A DNA stretch of 64,000 nt from Evernia prunastri. Lineage: Eukaryota > Ascomycota > Lecanoromycetes > Lecanorales > Parmeliaceae. The stretch is from the NCBI GenBank assembly GCA_003184365.1, contig NKYR01000036.1, positions 1-64,000 on the forward strand, given 5' to 3'. A program made the position numbers and the translations under genes. Numbering within the stretch: position 1 is the stretch's first letter; every line of letters begins with the position of its first letter. The notes beneath the pieces were generated by a model. That model saw nothing but the letters and a program-made list of their open reading frames with translations. It did no database searches and was not told the DNA's origin. Below are positions 56,352-64,000 of this stretch, one piece after another.

Positions 56352-57366
56352 CTTGGTCGTCGTAAGGCTCTCTGGGAAAGTGGTAATGAGTCGAAGACAA
56401 GTTTAAGCCCTTGAAAATATGAGTAGAACTAATAGGACTGAGAGACAAATGCTCTTTATAGATCTCTCAGCAAGTCCATGTTCCAAGTAGAAATGCGGAT
56501 TTGCCACACGTGCCATCTCATCCAACAGAAAATAGTAAGAACTGGAATGACCGCCGCTGTCTTAGTCTGGGCATGCTGACTTCCAAAGCCGCTTTGCTTT
56601 GGAAGTTTGCAGCCATGGGTTTCAGATTCCAAGTAAACATGCAGAATACCACCGCGACTGCCTGATTACGGCATATACGATCCGCATCCTGCGACACCGA
56701 GTACCGGTGGGATCATCTGGGATTGTTTGCTTTTCGGTCTTGTAATAGCAGACATATCAAGTCCACAATCCTTATGAGGCTGTGAAACTTCTCGGCTAGA
56801 CGCTGATACAATGACTGTCGTCGACACTGATGAGCTGATATGAAAGGATCGCGAGCTGAGGGCGCTTGAAAGGAATGATGGGGCGTTGTCAAAGCAGGAA
56901 GACATTTATGTGTATGCAGTGCAGGTGTTTAAAGGACGTAATGGAAGACTGTCGATACTTGCAATGAAGTAGCCGAGCCTTCGAGGCTGTATAAGGCGCA
57001 GTATACTGCAGCCCTCGTTAGCTGAAGCTCGGGCATAAGTAGAGTATCAGCGCAGTCCTTGTCTCTACGGTGCCATGTGTGTGGTAAGACGGCGACAGAA
57101 ATAAACATGAGAAGCTGATGAGGCTAACCGCTGTCTGTATCGACATTGCGAAAGGGGCGGAGTCTACGGCCGAAACCGAATCGTGCCCCGCTTCAGCCTT
57201 GTTCCCACAGATGTGGGGACCACGAATCATCAGTCTCGGGCTGTCGGCATAGAAAGACCAGGATTTGATCCAATACCGGGGTCTATCCAAGGACAGCTTC
57301 ATCTCAGATGTAGCAAAGCTTATGAACTGTGGCTCTCTTCCGACACCCTCACTGAATTCTTCAATC
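56352..57366. other. Interval between the peptidase and the hypothetical gene
   Basis: 1 kb. Contains a minus-strand frame at 56905-56666 (79 codons, Ser-rich, MSSCFDNAPSF) without a recognisable motif; I do not call it a gene. The peptidase promoter lies at the left. Confidence 0.4.
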
Positions 57367-58020
57367 ATGCCGGCTTTTAACCCTGAGCTATCAGTCAAAG
57401 TTTCGATATCATCAACAACTTATTCTTTCTCTGATTTCACCCCACCCACTCTTGCACTGACCATAGAGTCTCTCGCCGACCGACCTCTGACGCTCTTCAC
57501 CTGGCATACGCCGTTCGATCCGGCCTCGGGAATGACACAAGGTTGTTTTTCAATCATCGATATCGCTAGCAATCTACCAGTGCCTCAGACAGTCATACGC
57601 GTACAACGCGGACCGATATCTCGAGCTCGCGGATCCGGGGATGAAAAGTGCTTCCTAACGCTACAGCCCCACGTTCCCACTATCGTGTCTACTGAGTTTA
57701 GCCGAGGCGCTGGCAAGCGGCCTCAGCCTAGAGCGGTCGTAGAGCGGGGATGGGAGCTAGACGAGCAAGGCAACGAGATGAAGATACGGAGAGGAACAAA
57801 AGGGTGTGGAGTAGATGGTTTGGAGCCCGGACATGAATACAAGGTCGATGTTGCTAAGGGGTCGTTGATGGGGATTTGGTGGCGGTGGGGTACAAAGGAG
57901 GAGATTCTGGTTGAACCCGGAAGCCTGCACTGGAATTTGTCCGACTTGGCACCTGAACAGTCGCCCCTGGAGATTGGAAATATCGAAGGAGTGAACTTCA
58001 GTGTTGCGTGGGATTCTTGA
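57367..58020 (+). CDS. Conserved hypothetical fungal protein, 217 aa
   Basis: One exon. The frame is open 34 codons farther upstream, but MPAFNPELSVKVSISS has the look of the real start. No signal peptide or membrane segment. Features are LFTWHTPFDPASGMTQGCF near residue 55, a middle with several Arg, and a C-terminal KVDVAKGSLMGIWWRWGTKE. The pattern of alternating hydrophobic residues suggests a beta-sandwich. Similar single-exon proteins are common in ascomycetes as far as I recall, all without known function. Confidence 0.65.
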   Translation: MPAFNPELSVKVSISSTTYSFSDFTPPTLALTIESLADRPLTLFTWHTPFDPASGMTQGCFSIIDIASNLPVPQTVIRVQRGPISRARGSGDEKCFLTLQPHVPTIVSTEFSRGAGKRPQPRAVVERGWELDEQGNEMKIRRGTKGCGVDGLEPGHEYKVDVAKGSLMGIWWRWGTKEEILVEPGSLHWNLSDLAPEQSPLEIGNIEGVNFSVAWDS

Positions 58021-58688
58021 CAAAAGGTCTCGTTGAGGATAGAAGTAATGAAAGGCGATATGGACAGGCTTGGCTTCGCCCTGGTTTTGTAAGAAAGCAA
58101 GGTGGACATACCAGCGCCCATGGCTAGACTAATCCTACCGCACGGAATACCGACCATTGTCGCTCTGCACTCAGCTGAAACGACTCCCAGCTATGTTCAC
58201 ACGCCTTCTGTTCCCGGTTTCGGTATAGATACCATAGACTCTCCTTCGATTTATTCGTAAGGGAGCCGCAACTTCTTTACCAGTGCCTCAGACTTACACC
58301 GTCAGGTCAAGAAGTACATACGTGAATAGTCCGGCAGTGTAGTCTGCTGTGTTTGCAAGCGCAGCTATCGTAAAAACAATTAGAGTAGAGTCGCATAGCA
58401 GAAGATGTCATCAGCAAGGGAGGTACCTAACGGAGAGGTTACCTAGCGAGATGAAGATTTTGTATTTTGAGGTCGGCCCTGGCTATGAGTAGCTGTTGAT
58501 AGGTCTAACAAATGAAAAGAATTGAGACGTCGACCACAGCTCCAAAAGTCGTCCGGCGGAATTGCCTCCGCTAACTATGGTTTTCCAACTTCCGACGACA
58601 ATCTTAGTGGTATTTGCCGTCCCTCCTCTTCTCCTCTTCGTTGTACATAGATTCTCCTTGCACGCCACTTGAATCTTGATCTAGCAAT
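58021..58688. other. Interval left of the dehydrogenase gene
   Basis: 668 bp with no gene; it holds the promoter of the D-2-hydroxyacid dehydrogenase. Confidence 0.5.
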
Positions 58689-60013
58689 ATGTCGAAGCCC
58701 AAGGTGCTCTTGCTTGGAGATATTGAGCAGTAGGGGACCCACACTTTACCAATTGTCAATTGAATCTGTAGCTGTCAAGAGACCTGAACTGACCGTAAAA
58801 CCTTCAGTCAATCCGCCAAAGAATCCTTCGATACCCTTTCCTCAATCGCAGAACTTGTCACTCCAAAATCCGACAACCCTTCAGACTTCCTGTCAGAATG
58901 CCGCAGCGGCGCTTTTAATGGTTTGAGAGCGGCCTACAGGACGTTCAATAGCGTCAAGATCACGGGAAGGATTGAGGGTGAGGTATCTGAAGAGCTGGGA
59001 AAGGCAGGCTTAAGATTCCTGGCGCATAATGGTGGGTAAGAGGTTGGTGTCTATCAAAGACGGTCATCCAGTTCCACACCCATGCTAATTTATCCTTCCC
59101 CCACCAGGCGCGGGGTACGACCAGTGCAATATTCCAGACTGCACCAAAGCGGGCATTCACGTGTCCAATACCCCCACAGCCGTGGATGCAGCAACCGCGG
59201 ACACCGCCCTCTTTCTCATGCTTGGTGCTCTCCGAATGTTCGCCTCCCCTCTCATGAACCTGCGCAAGGGCGAATTCCGCGGCAAGTCTCCACCTCCTTT
59301 AGGGCATGACCCAGAAGGCAAAATGGTAGGTATTTTGGGAATGGGAGGAATAGGACGGGATTTCAAGAAGAAGGCAGAAGCGCTGGGAATGAAGGTGCAA
59401 TACCACAACCGGAGCAAGTTGAGCGATGAGCTGAGCGAAGGGGCGAAGTACGTGGGATTTGAAGAGCTTCTGAGAACGAGTGACGTGATAAGTTTGAATG
59501 TGCCTTTGAATGCAAGTATCCGCCTTTGCTCAGAGCGACCTGTCCTTCTACCTAAGACCAATTTTCACCTTCTTAAAAGTATCCATCATCCTCCGTTGAC
59601 TGACAGTGATTCCAGAAATCAACCCGTCACATGATATCCACGCCGCAGTTCTCAAAGATGAAAGATGGCGTTGTGATCATAAACACTGCTCGCGGTGCCG
59701 TCATTGACGAGGCCGCTCTTGTCAAGGCTCTTAGTGATGGCAAAGTCTTCTCCGCTGGCTTGGACGTTTACGAGGAAGAGCCAGAGATACAACAAGGACT
59801 GATAGATAACCCGCATGTGTTGCTGCTACCTCACATGGGGACATGGACAGTGAGTGTCGCCACTGGGATCACATCTAGCAAGCTGACGCATTGAAGTATG
59901 AGACGCAAGAAAAGATGGAGCACTTCGTTGTTGATAATGTCAGAAGTGCTCTTGAGACAGGAAGGTTGAAGAATCCAGTCCATGAGCAGAAAGACATGCC
60001 TCTGAAAGATTAG
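58689..60013 (+). CDS. D-isomer specific 2-hydroxyacid dehydrogenase (glyoxylate/hydroxypyruvate reductase-like)
   Basis: Five exons, 58689-58729, 58808-59031, 59108-59511, 59616-59849 and 59897-60013, give 339 aa. The third intron has a GC donor (GCAAGT); using the nearby GT instead breaks the frame. The protein starts SKPKVLLLGDIEH and has the NAD(P) loop GILGMGGIGRDF. The catalytic Arg lies in INTARGAVIDEAAL, the Glu in LDVYEEEPEI and the His in LLPHMGTWT. The family reduces 2-oxoacids to D-2-hydroxyacids with NAD(P)H; related fungal enzymes act on glyoxylate, hydroxypyruvate or benzoylformate. Substrate cannot be read from the sequence. The C-terminus KDMPLKD has no peroxisomal signal. 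Confidence 0.9.
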
Positions 60014-60265
60014 GTACCGCTGTTTCCTTTTGTGATGCACATCACTGAGCAAGGTGCGTTTGCATGTAAGTATTTCTGATCGTCTGAGGAGAATCTGAGT
60101 GCTTCTCATCAAATTCGAGGTCTAGAAGATGACTTCCTCTTCTATTCATTGAAAACAGCTATCTCGAAGTTGTCATTTGTCCTACCTTGCGAATCTGTGG
60201 GTTCCGTTATTCGATTCATTGCTACCAGCACCAAGCAACGGCGCATACCCATCAAGGGTCTAACT

Positions 60266-61653
60266 TTAACCGATTGTAGAAGTCACTTTGAAAGTAGTAG
60301 AGCTACCTGAATGGCAGGAGCCGAACCAATTCGTCGTATACTTGGGATCCCCGTTCGAACAAGTACACATGTTGTCGGCCTGACCCAGCGCATCAACCTG
60401 AGGACTAGACGGACAAGTCAGTCATCACTTTCCTCCGTTTCCGCACCCAGATACGAAAAACCAGTGACTCACACGTAGCTGCAGCTTGCGGTGTAGATAC
60501 TGGTAACGGGAAATGCACTGCACGGGTTATTCCCCGGTGTCGGATTTGCGCTGTTATCGCCAAGCCACTTGGAACAGTCAGGAACGATATTGTACCAGTC
60601 TGGCGTATTGGTAATTGTGGAAACTTCAGCCCAAGGACCATTACTGGAATCGCTGGGATTGCATAGTCCCTGAGCGCCTTGTTTGATTTGGACACTGGCA
60701 CCACTGGTGAGGGCGGGCAAGAACCAATTATTTGCGCAGGCGCAGCCGGTGAAGGAGGCACTTTGGGGGTTAAAGATGCTATAAGGAAGGACGGCGCTGG
60801 GTGGTGGGTTAGTATCTTGGGAAAATGTCCTGAACGATAGTAGGAAAAGGGAGGGACGGGGTAGGATTACAAAGGCACGCAATTTGCAGGCGCCGTCAGG
60901 GAGCCGCAGGTCTGCTCTGGTGTGAGGGTGGGCGACAAAGTGACACCATCGCTGACACAATTGCTGTTCGAACTTTTTGCCATAATCCGTCAGCTATTTC
61001 TTATCTCCGCAGGCGTCGAGGTCGTTTTACGTACACGATTCTATAGCTTGGTCCCTGCGTTGTGGCTGGTGACGATGCCGATACAGGTGCTGATGCAGGT
61101 GTCGATGCAGGTGTCGATGCTGTGGCCGACGCTATTGCCGGTGTTTTCTCAAGTGCCACGATTTGAGTCTCCTGTGTCGGTGCCAGTGACGCACTTGATA
61201 ATTGTACTGAGGTCGAGCTTGGGCTTATCAAAGTCGTTGAGGACGAGCGACAGAAATCTGTATTGAATATCACTGGACCACAAGTGCTATCCGTTTTCGA
61301 CTCAACGACGATCTGACAGCCAGCCTCGCTGACTGCAGCGCCAGCAGTGGGGCACACATTAGATCCGGAAGTCGCCGCGTACACATTGACCATACTATCG
61401 GTGGTTATGATGCCTGAGATGGTGTTTGTTATCGGTTTGGTGCAGACGCAATATGGATCGGGACAAAATCTGGGATTGTAGCTATAAAGGTTCGAGGGTC
61501 AGTTGCTCCTCGGGTTTTCCCATTATAATGTTAAAAAGCTTACGCTGGAGTGCATATTGAGAATGTCTCGGCGGCCTGCCGCTTCTCCATGACGCCAGCG
61601 TAGGAGATGGGAGTAAGCACCGACACAAGCAGGAGCTTTTGGAGGATAGACAT
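60266..61653 (-). CDS. Secreted Cys-rich protein with a Ser/Thr/Ala/Pro linker
   Basis: Five exons, 61653-61544, 61481-61035, 60972-60871, 60796-60473 and 60404-60266, give 373 aa; introns 62-74 nt with good ends and matching phases. A signal peptide (MSILQKLLLVSVLTPISYAG) is followed by MEKRQ, a Kex2-type site. An N-terminal Cys block (FCPDPYCVCTK, GSNVCPTAG, STCGPVIF) leads to a linker with repeated ASTPAS units. The C-terminal block has GCACANNWFLP, CNPSDSSNGPWAEV and MCTCSNGDPKYTTNWFGSC. About 20 Cys, likely in disulfides. Secretion is well supported; family and function are unknown to me. It could be a wall-associated or effector-like protein; nothing supports a toxin call. Confidence 0.72.
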
Positions 61654-62936
61654 TTCAATTTTTCAAGTCTTCAAAGAAATCGCAGTGCTAAAGGAGTGAC
61701 CTGATTCAGTAAGAAGCAAAGAGTAGCGGATTATCCAAGCTTAGAAAAACGAGTGTGAAAGAAGTGACCTGGTAAGAAATGAAGCAAAAGGAAAGGGATA
61801 TCTGGACTGGTGTACACCATATAAAGAATATGCCACTGGCACGGTCATCCTTCACTTTGAGTAGTGTCAACTGTCAAGGTACCTTAGGTATAACGAGTTT
61901 CACGCGCCGCATAAAATATATTGAAAACAATATAATTCAAACGCACCTTTGCCCGGCTACGTAGATCACAACCGAAATTTATTTTTGAACGCAAATCGAT
62001 GCGATGAATTATTGTTCTAGGCTTCTGAACTCTTTCCTTATTTGAGAAGATATTGCGAGCAAAATTGTCATCTTATTATTAGAGTAGCATCGGACGTCGG
62101 GCAATATCACCCCATCAAAGTTTTTCGAAATGCAAAATTTCATTCCATTAATGATGCCTCGCAGGACAAGGACAGCAAAGGGTCGATAGCTTTGTTCAAG
62201 CCTTCTGGACCCATATAGATCTCATCGCTGCATTCTCTGTTAGATCGGAGAAGAACAAGTTGAGGTCCTTCCACCTATTCCATCCTACGACTGGCTATGC
62301 TCAAGCACAGGTCACAAAGCTCAGTCAAAAGCAGTCAGGGTGAGGGTTGAGCCCAAACCCTACAAAACGCGTTCGTCAAGATGTCTGGAGTCCAGGATCC
62401 AAGTATTTGACATGTAATGCTTGACCTGCAACAAGTCTAGGGGTCGCGCTGGATTCTGGTGTTCGACTCGAGCCTGAAAGCCTTTTCTCCCCCCCAGCCT
62501 CCTGCTAGGGAACCACCCCAACTCCTTGCTCTGATGCTCTTCGCTCTAATCGATCTTCTGTTTTCGCCCTTTGGTCCCGCGTTCTCTGCAACTTTCGCCG
62601 CGGTTGATACTCACATGTGGCCATTTCATGAAAGTAGTGCGACTCCTCACCAGGTCTGAATGGGACTGTGGTTGTGAAATAGTCCTCATTCCGATATGGG
62701 GCTATGAGTGTTAAATGGATGCCACTTGGAAAGTGTAGAGTATCAAAGGACAATCGAGACGAGATGACTCCACATACTCCCGCGGTTCGGACATCTCATC
62801 CTTGATAATTGTTTACCCTTCCCGTTTTCTCTCCAGATATCAGATCTACCATTCACCGGTGCTTCTGGTTTGCTTTCATGCATCTGCATAGTCATACTCA
62901 TCTCATTCACCCGCTAATGTTTTTCATTTTTGTGAC
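61654..62936. other. Interval with one unassigned exon-like stretch
   Basis: No confident gene. On the minus strand at about 62790-62590 a frame reads LHFPSGIHLTLIAPYRNEDY and ends near a GTGAGT donor-like site, so it may be an exon of an unresolved or broken gene. Confidence 0.35.
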
Positions 62937-63877
62937 CTACATGAGACTGCAGTTGCTATCAGAGCTTGGTGCCCCCTCATTGGAAGCTTGTTCCGACATT
63001 CTTTCTTGAGCATCACTGCCTCCACTTTGTATGTCTGCGGAGATAGTATCATGACTTGCACAGTTGCTATCAGAGCTTGGTGCTCCCCCATCGGAAGCAT
63101 GTTCTGACATTCTTTCTTGAGCAACACCGCCTGTACTTCGTCTCTCTGAGGAGATAGTATCATAACTTGCACAATCAGGAATGCTGGCAATCTCTCGACC
63201 TCCTTGTGTCACATGCACATGGAAATGTGGCGTAAAATTTACCAGTCCTGGGAGCCAGTAGTGATTTACGGCGTGGGTCACTTTATCTTCGCACTCGAAG
63301 GCTTGGACCACCAGAGTATCAATGGTCAGTGCTGGCTCAAATGTGTCGATCAGCAAAGGCAGGTGCACTTACAGTATCGAGCGCCTGTGCGGCGTTCAAC
63401 CCCTACCAGCGTTTGGTGCTCTCGCAATAAAATCGGAAGAGGATAATAGCTATTAAACCTCCTGACCTTCCTGAGGTGCATGTGCTTAGTGTTCGGCTTG
63501 TATCTCACACAGAATAGCGGTAAGAGCAGGATCTTTACTCCAAATCATAGTGGACAGCTCGCCTGAGGCCGTTTTCATAAACAGGACGTACGTCTACGAA
63601 AGAGGCAGCCCAATAGGGAGTATCACGGCCGTCATTGAGGTCATTAAGCCGGTACTAGGACGTGTCGCTTGTTGGTAACGCTATCAACAGGAAACACTAG
63701 GAGTATCTCACCGTGGAGCGGTAGCGTATGAACAATTCAAGGACGTCCCGGATGTCCATTTCCTTGGTGTTGCCCTCGAAGGGTCTGCAATTTCATCAAC
63801 CTACTGCCTTTGTGAATGTAGCAAATGGACATCAAGGCATACCCGATTATCAACCACACCGTGGGAGGCGACTCCAT
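62937..63877 (-). CDS. Fungal protein of unknown function with a duplicated C-terminal tail
   Basis: Best model: exons 63877-63843, 63784-63712, 63593-63511, 63470-63373 and 63301-62937, giving 217 aa. It begins MESPPTVWLIIGPFEGNT and runs through STMIWSKDPALTAIL, HQTLVGVERRTGARY and NHYWLPGLVNFTPHFHVHV. The last 80 residues are two copies of a 37-residue unit containing DTIS and AQERMSE. The exons between 63370 and 63710 are less sure: one intron is only 40 nt, and another frame (RDTPYWAASFVDV) is also open there. No family is recognised; the first half looks like a small beta-rich domain. Confidence 0.5.
62950..63171. repeat. Tandem duplication, two copies of 111 bp
   Basis: Copies at 62950-63060 and 63061-63171 match over most positions. 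The length is exactly 37 codons, so the frame is kept. Confidence 0.85.
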
Positions 63878-64000
63878 TCTTAATTGTGGGAGAGACCGTA
63901 GACATTCAATTTCAAAGGAGAAAAAAAAAATCCTACGAGGTCACCCTTTTGCTGTCGGCTGTCTCGCATGGTCAAGGGCCGCCACTGACACTTTTCGTTC

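Noticed and set aside
59512..59517. GT donor at 59516 for the third dehydrogenase intron
   Set aside because: It shifts the frame against the conserved RHMISTPQF segment; the GC donor at 59512 keeps it.
63600..63700. Alternative exon with RDTPYWAASFVDV in the last gene
   Set aside because: It is open, but the other frame (MIWSKDPALTAIL) joins better on both sides; kept as an uncertainty in that entry.

Overview
The window is nuclear DNA of a filamentous ascomycete (Pezizomycotina). The evidence is dense short spliceosomal introns (about 45-75 nt) with GTANGT donors and CTAAC/CTGAC branch points, CT-rich leaders, and gene families typical of this group: an RGS-LOV photoreceptor, Zn2Cys6 and C2H2 regulators, a secreted M35-like peptidase and a GPI-type cell-surface protein. 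The RGS-LOV gene resembles the Botrytis protein, so a leotiomycete is possible, but the class cannot be settled from the sequence alone.

Layout. 0-1 kb: 3' end of a LINE retrotransposon. 3.5-4.2 kb: gluconokinase. 5.4-6.4 kb: cluster of simple repeats. 6.9-9.4 kb: RGS-LOV light sensor. 11.3-12.0 kb: small RRM-like gene. 12.9-13.4 kb: low-complexity protein. 14.3-17.2 kb: housekeeping block of RPL35 and GOS1 (divergent) and ATP10. 17.5-19.4 kb: kelch membrane protein with a one-base frameshift. 20.2-22.6 kb: family X DNA polymerase. 24.6-25.4 kb: TATA box, polypyrimidine tract and a tentative small gene. 25.7-29.7 kb: C2H2 factor, GPI-type surface protein and aldo-keto reductase. 30.8-32.5 kb: bHLH factor with a very long upstream region. 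36.1-37.3 kb: SFT2. 39.0-40.5 kb: conserved fungal protein usually called casein kinase II beta 2. 41.3-44.9 kb: LARP1-like La-motif protein. 46.3-49.9 kb: divergent NPA3/GPN1 and CWF19 pair around a telomere-like motif. 51.0-53.1 kb: Zn2Cys6 factor. 54.2-54.4 kb: 56-residue protein. 55.3-61.7 kb: M35-like peptidase, hypothetical protein, D-2-hydroxyacid dehydrogenase and secreted Cys-rich protein. 62.9-63.9 kb: fungal protein with a tandem-duplicated tail.

Most genes are unrelated single-copy housekeeping or regulatory genes. I see no biosynthetic gene cluster, CRISPR array, defence island or operon-like unit, and no tRNA or rRNA gene that I can support. Exon boundaries were worked out by hand from splice consensus, reading-frame continuity and family motifs; none has transcript support here. 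Points that deserve attention are two GC-AG introns in neighbouring genes, the light-sensor gene, the LARP1-like gene with a DM15-like tail, several small genes hidden by introns, and the frameshift in the kelch gene.
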